The notes under the pieces: generated by a model
The model's database searches: none
The model's input: only the letters and a program-made list of their open reading frames with translations
Told to the model about the DNA's origin: nothing
Shown here: piece after piece, positions 1 to 10,544 of the stretch
How positions within the stretch are numbered: the first letter of the stretch is position 1
Layout of the letters: each line of letters starts with the position of its first letter
Translations under genes and position numbers: made by a program
NCBI GenBank assembly: GCA_023101885.1
Contig: JALPQD010000225.1
Span: 1,240,001 to 1,304,000 of the forward strand
Direction of reading: 5' to 3'
Origin: Typhlomys cinereus
Taxonomy: Eukaryota; Chordata; Mammalia; Rodentia; Platacanthomyidae
DNA: 64,000 nucleotides

Positions 1-1315
1 ATTTAATGAATAATACAAGAGGCCAGCATTCAGATTCCTTGACTGGAAGGCTATGCCAAGGGAAGGACGAAGAAAGACCCACTCCTTTAGATAGGATGAA
101 CACTTCAAGTCTTGGCTGGCATCCTGGAGGCTTTCTTTTCACCTACTGGAGAGTGAATGAAATTTTCCAGAGAAATATACCCCACAGATCACTGGCCAGA
201 GGAAACGCAGTTTTGACCCTTGTAATAAATGTCACAGTTACGCTTGGGGAAAGTGGCAGGTGGCCAGGTTACCTATTGAGCTTCTCTAGTAATTGCTGCT
301 TTCTCCATATTTTGATATACATTCCCTGGAGAAATACCATATTTTACTTCTGAATATTTTTCCAATATCCACTGCAGCAGCAACCGAAGTTACAGATGTT
401 TGAGGGTAAGCTGCTGGGCATCTAGCGTGGAGGAGTCTGGACTCTATATTTAGAGCTTAACACTTACCCGACTGTGTTTACTGTTTGTTTCTCGAGGGAT
501 CCAAGGCACTTTGAGAAGTAGGATATGCTTTTTATATTTGTGGCCTGGAACTCATTACACTGAGGTCCAGGTCTCGGTTAGTAATCTGAATTCCGTGTGA
601 AAACCTGCCACGTATGGATGTTCAGGGGCAGCAACTGGAATGGCACAATGACTAGTGTCAGGCTTGAGAGCATCTGGAGCCCACAGAGAAGGGCTTAGAC
701 AACATGTCCATTCTGTAGCTGGCCCCAGGTACGACTTGTGAAAACTAGAGATCATAAGTTTCCAGAAAGTCTAGGCAGATGGCGGGCAAATACAAACATG
801 GCACTGTTTCACAATGCACATATCTCACCTCTCTGAGTCAGGCTCAGACTAAGCGAAAGTAGCTGTGGGTACAGAGGCTGAGGGAACCAGAGTGGAAGTT
901 AACCACTGAACCCTTCATCCTGCACCAAGTAGAGTGATAGCATAACCCCTCTTATGAGGGGTCGACTTTCCAACCATGAAAACCTACAGCACCTTACTAT
1001 CTTTTGTTTATGCCCTCACAGACCATAGGGAACTCAAGAGAGATAAGAACACACAGTGGAGCTGGATGAGTGAAGGAAAATGTTCCTATCAATGGGGTGG
1101 CCAAGGAAGGACAACTTGGTATGCCACAGAGGCCTGAACCCCCCCCAAGAGTAGACAAGCCAGAGGGAACCCTGGGATCCATAGAAGCAATCAGGCAGGA
1201 GGGTGAGAAGGGGTGGGATGCATTGATGAAAGGAAGGGGATGAAAGGGAGAGGGGATGGATGGAAGCAGGAATAAGTACTCCATATGGGCGTAAAACATA
1301 AAAAATAATTTTAAA

Positions 1316-1385
1316 AAAGGACAATCTGGGCTACTTACCAAGACCATGTCTCAGAAAACTAATAAACAAAGAAATGCAAATAAAC
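1316..1385 (+). mobile_element. B1 SINE 3' fragment
   Basis: aaaggacaatctgggctact followed by aagaccatgtctcagaaaac and an A-rich tail matches the B1 3' end (TGTCTC then A tail). The head is absent. Confidence 0.55.
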
Positions 1386-1500
1386 TAATTAATGAAATAG
1401 CAACATACATTCCCTACAGACTGGGAAAAGGCAAACAAAGAAGGAAAGATAAATCATGATTAACTACATCCAGAAATAAGCTCTGTCCTCATTTTTTAAT

Positions 1501-1758
1501 TTTATTTGTGTGTGTGTGTGTGCGCGTGTGTGTGTGTGCATGTGTGTGTCCCTGTGGAGGACCAAGGGTGATTTCAGGAATCATTCTGGATTGCTTTACC
1601 TCCTTTTTGCTTCTCTCTGGGATTTCCCAGGCTCCAACTACTAGGGTAAGAAGTCCAGGCCACTGGTATTTTTTTTTTTCTGTGTGGCCTGGGATCTGAA
1701 CTCAGGACCTTCTGCTTGGCGAGGTAGAGTCTTAACCCCTGAGCGTGTCTCTACAGCC
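1501..1758 (-). mobile_element. tRNA-headed SINE (B2-superfamily type), older copy
   Basis: On the minus strand it reads GGCTGTAGAGACACGCTCAGGGGTTAAG, a degraded tRNA-like head, followed by CCTGAGTTCAGATCC (B box) and a body ending in a (CA)n-rich tail, seen as (GT)n at 1506-1550. The body matches the SINEs at 7564-7870 and 59610-59915, which form a slightly different subfamily from the recent copies in TOP2B. Confidence 0.85.
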
Positions 1759-2091
1759 ACTCTGTTCTCATATTGAGTCTTCCATTTTAATTTTTTGCAC
1801 ATTTTTTATTTATTTAAGCATAGATCATAGGGTATCCCGACCGTTGGTCTGAATCCTCCTGAACTTAGCATTGTGGGCATCTCATTTGCCATTCACCAGC
1901 CTCTGAAAACTTCCTTTCAGTTACATAGCGCTCTTCTCACTGGGTGTGAATTCACTGATCCAGGCATCTTTCCTTGCTAGACTTTTATGTCATTACCTGT
2001 CTTGGGCTTGCATAAACGGTGCTGCAGTGGACACCTTTATATATGGCTATTGTAGGTGTTTTTGTTTCCTTCCTTCCCTTTTTCCTTCTTT

Positions 2092-2206
2092 CTTTTCACA
2101 TAGAGTTTCACTCTAGCCTGAGGAGCTCACTATGTAGCCCAGTCTGATCTTGAACTCACAGCAATCCTCCTGCTTCCACCTTTCGAGTCCTGCCACACTC
2201 GGCTTT
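2092..2206 (-). mobile_element. B1 SINE (7SL-derived)
   Basis: Contains tagagtttcactctagcctg, gctcactatgtagcccagtc, gatcttgaactcacagcaat and tgccacactcggc. These are the complement of the B1 consensus from tail to head. It is a nearly complete monomer, moderately diverged. Confidence 0.85.
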
Positions 2207-4502
2207 GATGTTTTCTTGAAATGCTTCCAGAAAGAGCTGCAAAGGTTTTTGCAGCACTTGGTCATGCTAGTGTCCAGCATCCAGCTAAGCTGCCGGCTGC
2301 TGGTTCCCTATGCTTTTCTCTGTAGATGCAGCTGCACAGCTTCAGGGGGTCTTGCATTTCCAGGCCCCCTCGTTTCCAGGGCTCGCTCAGAGCACTTTTT
2401 AGGAACCCCGTTTCATGATTTGGGCTGTTTTTTAAAGTCAGAGTCTTTCTAGGAATGATTCATGTCTTAGTCCATCCAGATTGTCATAGTAATAAGAGTG
2501 GGTGTCTATAAGCAGCAGAACTATCTTCCTGCCAATGAGCCCCTGAGAAACTTCTGTGTGTAAGAAAATGTGAATAAGACAGCAAGGAATAAAGTAGTGC
2601 TCACAGGTGACTGCGAGTTCCCCTGCAGGTTTGCTCCTGACTGGCAGGAATGGTCTACATGATGGAGGGCAGCAGTTCCCAGAGCTGCCAGGCCACTGTA
2701 TCACTTTTTGAATGAGGTCAGAAGACTGTGGAAAAAGATGTAGAACGAGCCAGGCAGAGGAAGAAATCTGGTGCAAATAAATAGGAATAGTATTATTTCA
2801 GAGCCCTGTCAGCCCCTCAGCATGAGGTCTAGTTAACCTGTGTGCACCCAGGTGGGCTGGCTGCCTGTCGGTGTGGAACTGCTACCAGCTTTCGTGCAGA
2901 GGTGTGGACTGTGCCCTCATTCTCTGCCCTCTCTGCCCATCCTCATGAATTCAGGGCAAAGACTCTGTCTGGGTTCCATCTCCTTCAGTCTTGGGTCTTC
3001 TCTTGGGTTTTTAGAAGGTCAGCTGTCACTCAACCTTGCTCCCACCTAAAACATCTCTATGAAGAAGATAAATCATCATGCCTCTCACATGAAGCAAGGA
3101 CCCTTAGGGGTGATGGTACACACCTATAAATGGGGCAAAGTGTGGGGGAGGCAGCCTGCCTGTAAACAAATTAATAAATAAAATTAAGCAAGAACTTTTA
3201 AATGCTCATGAATAAAAAAATCTAATTCCTAAATTTTTCTAAAAAATATTTTGGGCAGAGACAGGGAAGAAACAAGATTCCTTAGCTAAAAGCTGACCAC
3301 TGAAGTTGCCTGGCGAGTGTTTGTGGGCTTGTTGTTGCACGATCTCTATCGTGTGTGAGATTGCTATCTGAGACTTCTTTAATTATAACTACTCCAGTTT
3401 ACAGGAGAAAAAAATCTTAATGTCATGTGTTGCAAGACCATGTTGTGTGCTCTGAAATTTTAAAATGGAAAACAGATCCTACCAAGGAGGATGTAGACTG
3501 TTCTAAGCTCATGAACAGTAAAAATGCTTTAAATGCCAAATATTTGCTTCTCAGGAGATGACTTATAATTTTTTCCAGAAAAAAAATGAATAAATAAAAC
3601 AGAATTCAGAATTGAAGTGGTTATCACCTGTAGAATTTTCTGGGTCTCCAGGTTTTTTACTGGCCTGAGTGTGAGAAGATGACCTTAGCCTCTGGGGAGT
3701 GGGCACACTGCCAGCACCTACCAATGACCTTTAGGGTGACCAGGGTCTCCTGTGTCCTTCATCGCTACTCGCTAGTGCCCCTCTTTTGTTACGGTGACTT
3801 TTCAAAGGCGTGCCAGTCACAGATGACTTCATAGGATCTTTGAATGCTTATGAAGAGAAGGTTTCAGGAGAGCCCGCCTCTGACTCCAGATCCAAGGAGG
3901 TGTTGTCCCGACACGGGCCTGGGAGCAGACCCCATTCATCCTGTCGTCCGTGTCAGCTGAAGAGCAGCAGTATTACCCATGGCAGGACGAGAGGCTGGCG
4001 ACAGACCGGTCACATTGAGAGTGGAGTGCCACAGCCCCACGCTGTGCTCCAGTCCTGTCCTGGCCTGGGCTGCCTTCCACTGCTCGGAGTCTGACTGCAC
4101 ACACATGCTATGGAGCCTTAGGAAGCAGACGGCTGCACACTGGGGTGCCCGTCTCTGCTTGTTCACTTTGCTGTTTAGTTGCAGGTTCCCTCTGGGGTCT
4201 CTGTCTCTGGTTGTCTCTACCTTACAAGACCTCAAGAGGAAAACGTTCTGCCACGTACAAGTGGCTGGGGTTGCTGCCAGAAGGGCAATGGGTGTGAATT
4301 GTGAATCTTAGTCTGGCCTCGTGATTATCCCGTGTACTTCTTGTGCTGTTTTGCTTTGCTGCCTTAGCAGAAGTTTTCTTAGATGAGTAGTCTGGCGTCT
4401 CTGTTAATGCATGTAGCTACAAGCATTGCGGAGAATAGAAGGCATGGCTTCACACACCCCTGAGAACTAGAGATCTGCAGTGTGATCTAAGTGGGGTTCA
4501 AC

Positions 4503-4574
4503 CCTGCTGTATACACAAAGCCTGCTGTATACACAAAGCCTGCTGTATACACAAAGCCTGCTGTATACACAAAG
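4503..4574. repeat. 18-base minisatellite, 4 perfect copies
   Basis: cctgctgtatacacaaag repeats at 4503, 4521, 4539 and 4557 with no mismatch, then stops. The perfect identity suggests recent expansion. Confidence 0.96.
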
Positions 4575-5261
4575 CAGTGCAGCTTATCTGTTCATGGCAA
4601 CCAACTCATAAGTTCACCTCGAAAGCTAGGTTGGCATCAGTCCTGAGAAGCACTGTGTGTGTCGAGACTGACTTGGAAGAAGGACTTTTTAATATTTCAT
4701 TCTTTGTCATCTTCTCTTGGCCAGGGAGGCAAGGCCAAGAAGAGAAATTCTTTAGTTATGATCTTTATTGTGTTCTTGTTCTGAACCCCAGTCACTTGAA
4801 AAGGGGGGGAAAATGTTCAGAAAGTTATTTATCCACAATATATCACTGTTGAATCACACAGATGTGCATTCGAATCCCACAGGCCAGGCTGGATGGCTTT
4901 ACGATCCTTCAGCCTCAGTACCCGTGTGATGTCGGGAGGCCTACTCCACTAGCTCGCACGGAACTGCCAGAGAAGTAAACGAGCGCAGGACCCCGAGAAC
5001 CAGTCTCTCTCCCATACGGGATGGAGCTGGCATTTGGGGTGACGTGGCCTACTGGGGACCTGTTTGCAGGGACTGGAGGGGAGTCTTAGTCACACAGCAG
5101 GCAGGTGATGTGAGAAACTATTCTAAGACAGTGAAACCCAAGGCGAGCATCGCCAGGGTGAGTCGAAATGTTTTTCATCTGCACTTCAAAACTAAGGGAA
5201 AGGTTTATACATATATCAGTACTAATTCCAGAAACTACTCATTCCCTGTGCAGCTTGCTGC

Positions 5262-5350
5262 ACACATGCACACACATGCATATACACAGATACATACATG
5301 CATGCATGCATATGCATATACATACACACAAACACACATGCACGTGCATG
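5262..5350. repeat. Interrupted (CA)n/(TG)n microsatellite
   Basis: Mixed cacatg, catgca and catacaca words over about 90 bases in the RARB intron. This accounts for the His/Thr-rich open frames across it. Confidence 0.8.
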
Positions 5351-7138
5351 TCCATGATCACAGAGACTTTCTCTCTGGTCTCCCACTCTCTCTCTACCAT
5401 CTACACTGTTATCCGATAAACAAGCATGACTTAAATGTTAGTTCTGAACGCTGAGCCTCCGCATTAATACTAGAAGAGCTGGAAGAAAGACAGCACAGGC
5501 AGACCAAGGTACTGCTGTCACTGCCTAGGGCTCGCGCTCCAGAGCGTGGATGTTCCCACTTCCCTGGCTGCAGCCAGTCACTTCTGCGTCCTTGTCCAGC
5601 TATCAAGCTACACAGGGTTTACTGAGAGACTCCTCGTGATGTCTCGGACACGTGGAATTGCACGCAGCGCGTGCCTCCTTCTCGTCCCCATGCCCATGGT
5701 GCCGGCTGAAGCAGGATGTCACACGGCTCGGTGCCCCGTCCCTCCCTGATTCCGAACTCCCTCTTCCTCCTCTGGGATTGGACAAGTACCTCAGTGATCT
5801 CTATCCGCAGTGATCTCTCCATCAGGAACAGATGGACTCTTCTGATGAAGAGCTGCTGGCAACAGCCCAGGTGAATGTAAAATTGATTCCAAGATTCCAA
5901 GACCTCAGGGGAACTGTGAGCTTGGAGCCTGACCTCCTCTGAGGTGTGTCCGAGGTCCTCCAGCTCTGAGATCTGCAGAGCTGTCCATAAGCAGTGCCCC
6001 CCAGCCCCTCACCACACTGAAGAGCAGTTTCTGACTGACTGGGAGACATGCACAGTCTCTTCCTATCTGCAGGCCGGGACGGCTTCCTGCCCACTTCTGC
6101 AGAAAGCCATGCTTTCAAGAACACGGCCTCCTTCATTCCTAGAATTTTATTTTTGTTTTTTTTTAAAATATTATGTTTTTATTTTTAAACTAGCTTACAA
6201 AGTAGCATGCTTGCATATGGAGTTCTCGTCCATTTCAATTTGGTCTCTTCTCTCTCTCCATCCCACCCTCACCTCATCTGTCTGCCCCCTCCCCCGCTTT
6301 TGTCCCCAGCATTCCCTCCACTCTCATTTATTACCTCGCTCCTCCTTTCTTACAGCTTCTTTCATTCCAGTCTCACGGGCCGTTTCTTCATAGTTGCTCC
6401 AACCTGGACACACATTGAACAGGGGTAAAGATCCTCATGTGAGAGAGAACACCAGGCTTTTGTCTTTCTAAGCCCAGATTACCTAGTTTAATATAAACCA
6501 GTTCTTCCCATTTTCTTACAAGTTCCTGATTTCATTTTTCTCTACTGGATGAATAAAATTCCATTGTAACATTTCCATTGTTCTCTCGATGGGTGTCTTG
6601 GCTGGTTCCACTTCCTTGCTATGAACAGAGTAGGAATAAACCTGTTATCCGTCAGTATCTCTGGGTAGGTGCAGAGATGGGTACATGCCCAGGAGTGGTA
6701 TAGCCGGATTGTGTGACAATTCTATTTTTTGACAGACCTCTAACTAATTTCCACAGTGGCTGCACCGGTTTGCAATCTCACCAACCTTGGATAAGGATTC
6801 CTTTTCCCCATGTCCTCTCTAGCACGTATTGTCATTTGTTTCCTTGATGGCCAATAACAGGAAGCAGCACCAGTCCTGAGATTGCATGACATTAAACAAA
6901 CAAACAACAGAAAAGAGCTTCTGCACAACAACAAAAACCCTTAGGACAGAATGAACAATCAGCATTCAAATACAAGATCTTCACCAGCTGTGCTTAAAAC
7001 ATGGACTTAATATCTAGAATATATGAAGAAGTGCAAAAATTAAACAACCAAAAAGCAAAACTGTTAATCAATAAATGAATTAGTGATCTGAACAGACAGT
7101 CTCAAAAGAAGAAATAGAAATAGGCAATAAACATTTTT

Positions 7139-7549
7139 TCCTTTCATGTGTGTGTATATATATATATATATATACACATGGGGTGAACGCGGGAGTATGT
7201 GCATATTTTGTGTATTGTGTATTGTGTATTGTGGGTGGGTGTAAGTGTATGTGAGTGCACATATGTGTGGACCCAAAGATGATATCAGGAATCTTTGATT
7301 GTTTTGAACCTGGGTCTCTACTTAAATGCAGAGTGCATCATTAGGACCAGTCTGGCCAGTAAGCTGCTGCAGGGATTCTCAGGCTCTGCCTTCCGAGGCT
7401 GGATTTATGAGCACACTGCTATGCTTACCTGACTTTTTTTTCTTTTTCTTTCTTTCTTGTTTTCTTTTTGATGTGGATTCTGAGGAGCTGAACTATGCTC
7501 CCTTTGCTTGAACAAGTGATTTAACTGCTAAGTCATCTCCTCAGTCCCC
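7139..7549 (-). mobile_element. SINE copy 1 in shared target site
   Basis: Minus-strand SINE with a long (TG/TA)n tail (7146-7262) and a head at about 7549 (gggactgaggagatgactta in reverse). It is flanked by caataaacattt at 7125-7136 and 7550-7561. The body is diverged from the main family. Confidence 0.75.
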
Positions 7550-7561
7550 CAATAAACATTT

Positions 7562-7872
7562 AAAATTATATTTATTTATTTATTTATTTTGAGTGTGTGT
7601 GTGTGTGTGTGCGTGTCAGAGGGCACTGTGTGTCCTTGTAAAGGACCAAGGATGACTTCAGCAATCATCCTGGATTGCTTGTTCTGCCATTTTGCTTCAT
7701 TCTGGGATCTCCCAGGCTCCATGCACTAGGGCCAGGAGTGCAGGCCGCTGCCGTTTCTGCTCAGAGGTTTTTTGTTTTTTGTTTTTGTTTTTAATGTCGG
7801 ACCTGGGATCCGAATTCAGGATCTTCTGGTTGTGAGGCAGAGTCTTAACCACGGAGCCATCTCTCCAGCCCC
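7562..7872 (-). mobile_element. SINE copy 2 in shared target site
   Basis: Minus-strand SINE of the same tRNA-headed family, with head ggctggagagatggctccgt (reverse of 7851-7870), a (TTTA)/(TG) tail at 7571-7615, and AATAAA-like tail words. It is flanked by caataaacattt at 7550-7561 and 7873-7884. Confidence 0.85.
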
Positions 7873-7959
7873 CAATAAACATTTTTAAGTGAATTTAACA
7901 TCTTTAACCATCATAGATAAGCCAATGAAAGCTACTTTGAAGTTCCTAAGTTGGCTTTT

Positions 7960-8470
7960 CATTATTTTATTCTTTTAGTGTTTTATGCGTGAGCATAGTG
8001 AATTTATGATACTCTCACACATACTCTCACAGGTCCAACCTGACCCCCTCCCCATCCTTTCCCCGATGTAACACTTCTTCTTCTCTGCCAGTCTCCCTCC
8101 TATCTCCCTGTCTTTTTGCATGAGTGGCCCGCTGAGCTTCATCAGGGTTGCTTTGGATGGCATGTGCTTTTGATGGCATGTATTTGCTGGAGCACATATA
8201 TCAGTCGTACAACCACTTTCCCTTTCCTCCCCATCAGAGTTAACCCTTGTTAGTCTCTCAGGGAGGTGTTGGTTGAGTCTCTTGAAATCCTTTCCCTTTC
8301 ATGGTAAAATGTTGATAGGACAAATCCCCCTTGAAAGTCTGTGGAAATGAACACAGCTACAGTGAATTCAATGAGGTTGACTTTGGAAGGAAACCTGTTG
8401 CAGTTCTGCCATGCTGCAGTAGAGATGTCACCACTTCTCACCATACCAGAGCTGACGACCTCAACTTCCC
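7960..8470 (-). mobile_element. Old L1 3' UTR remnant (probable)
   Basis: Contains gcatgagtggcccgctgagc and attagggttgc-like words typical of rodent L1 3' ends on the minus strand, with a C-rich plus-strand stretch at 8040-8070. It is diverged and the boundaries are approximate. Confidence 0.45.
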
Positions 8471-9527
8471 ACTCCTTTCTGCCCGCCGGCGACTCCAGCC
8501 AGGCTGCCGCTGCTGCTGTTGGCATGCTTGGTGGCTGCTTGCTCCACTGGCTTCATGGGCTCTTCGTTATCCTGGCTCCCGCCCACTAGATCCACTTCTC
8601 TCCTGTGTCTCTTCCCTTGCCCACAGTGACTGGCACCTCCCAAGGACCAAGCCCCTGACTGTTTTGACTTCTGTGTCTTTCACACGTGTAAGCTTGTCTC
8701 ATGACTTCAATTGTCACCTTTCAGGTTTCGACTCCTAAATAACTAAAGAGCTTTTCTCAACCAAATCTGCAGTCCTGCCTCTAGCAACCTCGGAAACTGC
8801 TGCCTGGATTTCTTACTCTCCTTGGAAAAAGCCAATTTTCCCACTCCTAATGGGTTTGTTCTCACAGGATACCCCAATTCAATTCTCTGCTGTGGTTCTA
8901 TGAATAGCACAAGATCAGGACTAAAACTTAGTATCAGTTGGGTGCGGGAGTGCACGCCTATAATCCCAGAGCTCAAGACACCAAGGCCAAAGCCTCTGGG
9001 CTGCAGTACGACCTTGTCCTGTCTAGATGGCACTTTTCCTAGCAGTCCCTCCACCTCACTGGGTGAGTCTGGTCCCTTGACCCTACCAGTCCCTTGCCTC
9101 CGTTCTTACTTATAGCCATACCAGTCAGACCATTTCTTTCAAATGGATAGTCATTCCTGGCACATTCTTCACATTTAGAATGTTCTCCTTAACCTTTCTA
9201 GCCTCCTCAGTGAAACTCTGTACTTTAGGGTGACTGAAGCTGCCTTCATCCTGTCGCCATGGTGCTTCAGACAACAAGCCTTTGCGTTTATTGTTCACTC
9301 CTCCATATCCCAGAATGCTTCCTACCCCGCCAATCTCAGGAGGCTTAAGAAACACAGTTGCAGCATCCTTGATGGAAAAGTGCCTGCTCCATGCACTGAG
9401 GATGCCAAGTGAATAAAACCTACCTACCTTAAGCTTCAGGACACGCAACGCAAGATTCTCCTGTGATGTTCCCTATTACTCTATGGGTATAGCTCTTACC
9501 TTCTTCATCCGTGGGTCTGAGCACCTT
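8471..9527. other. RARB: RARB intron between old L1 remnant and L1-A
   Basis: Unique-looking sequence with one diverged B1-like SINE (8938-9040). No splice-flanked exon or recognisable coding segment is seen on either strand. Confidence 0.55.
8938..9040 (+). mobile_element. B1-like SINE, diverged
   Basis: ttgggtgcgggagtgcacgc, then tataatcccagagctcaaga and a ctgtctaga end resemble the B1/7SL head and tail (GGGCGTGGTGGCGCACGCC, AATCCCAGC). Confidence 0.55.
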
Positions 9528-9544
9528 CTCATAGCTTACTCTTT
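9528..9544. repeat. Target-site duplication of L1-A, left copy
   Basis: ctcatagcttactcttt, matched at 22465-22481 with one T/C difference. The pair defines the borders of L1-A. Confidence 0.93.
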
Positions 9545-9579
9545 TTTTTTTTTTAATTTCAGCTCATACAAACTTATTA

Positions 9580-10544
9580 GGTACACCAGTTCCCTCCCTC
9601 CCTCCTCCTCCCCCCGGACCCCCTGCTCCCCCTCCCCACCCCTCTCCCTCCCCATCCCCCAGTGCTTCCCACCCCAATTCCCAGAGAGTCCTTTCTTCTG
9701 CATGTCTGATTTTCCTCTGGGCCCTCCTCTCCGATGACATACAAGGACCCAGTGGCCTTTCCCTGAACCCTTTCCCGTGTTCCCCTTAGGTATAGGAACA
9801 CTGCTGTGGCTGCCAATCCTTTGCCTCCAAGGATCTTGGTGCCTTTAGCAGATGCTAGACTTTGTGAGGATAACAGTGTGTTGGACAATGCGCAAGGCAT
9901 GCAAAGTCCAATTATGATTGCTTCAGCCCTAACTAGTATAGAGTATCTTACATATCATTGCTCCTCCCATCCTTTTGCTCTTACACTCTTACCGCCCCCT
10001 CTTCCGCAAATTTCCCTGAGCTTCAAGATGGGGAGAGACTAAGCTGGCCTAGTTCTAGGTGGTTGATATAGAGTTTCTGAAGTTCTGGATTGTGGTTTGT
10101 TGATTTTCTTTTGCAGTTTTGCTGCTCCTGCAATGCCCTTCACTCCAGCCTGGTGGGCATTGTATGTTACCCCCTGGCCAGAGACAAAAACCTGTTAGAG
10201 TCTTGTGATAAAAGCACATTCAAAGGTAGATGTAATAAAAGTGGGAAACCACAGTAAGGGAGGGGTCTATCACCCATTTGCAAAATGGTTACTTTCTATC
10301 TGCCAGACTATATGCCCTCCTCTTCTGGTGAGATCACACCCCCTCAGGAGTAAATGATCAGGAACAAAAGTCTATGAACTTAATCAGATGTCTCATTACT
10401 TATTTGGGTCCTTGGTGGAGGCCTATTTTCCCTGCTGTAACATGGTCCCTTCTCTCCTTGTTTCTGGTGTGGCCCTCCTACCCCATCCCTCCTGTTCATA
10501 ATCCTTGCAATTACTGTCTTTAAGTGGGCTGGGTGGGTTTGGTA
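9580..10544 (-). other. L1-A 3' UTR with G-rich purine tract
   Basis: The plus strand shows a C/T-only stretch (about 9590-9680). In element sense this is the G-rich polypurine tract typical of mammalian L1 3' UTRs. The rest of the segment is shared closely with the 3' UTRs of L1-B (12880-13810) and L1-C (23275-24267), which allows assignment. Confidence 0.88.

Larger units (their letters stand above)
1..6139. other. RARB: RARB intron, left part
   Basis: Apart from the SINE at 1501, the B1s at 1316 and 2092 and the minisatellite at 4503, I see no gene here. Open frames are up to about 136 codons, unrelated to any family I recognise, and partly microsatellite-derived. Faint L1-like words occur near 1985-2050. 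No RARB DNA-binding-domain exon (CQYCRLQKCFEVGMSKE type) was found. Confidence 0.6.
6140..7955 (-). mobile_element. Old L1 fragment with 5' inversion, invaded by two SINEs
   Basis: 6140-6860 is the 3' UTR and ORF2 end of an L1 on the minus strand; in reverse it resembles the ATGCTGGAGAGGATGTGGGG region. 6875-7137 resumes as plus-strand ORF2 sequence from further upstream (TTAAACAACCAAAAAGCAAA; CTCAAAAGAAGAAATAGAAA) and continues at 7887-7955 after two SINE insertions. This arrangement is the product expected from twin priming. The copy is diverged and has no usable frame. Confidence 0.7.

Noticed and set aside
4503..4574. CRISPR-like repeats
   Set aside because: The four 18-base units are directly contiguous with no spacers, and the genome is mammalian.
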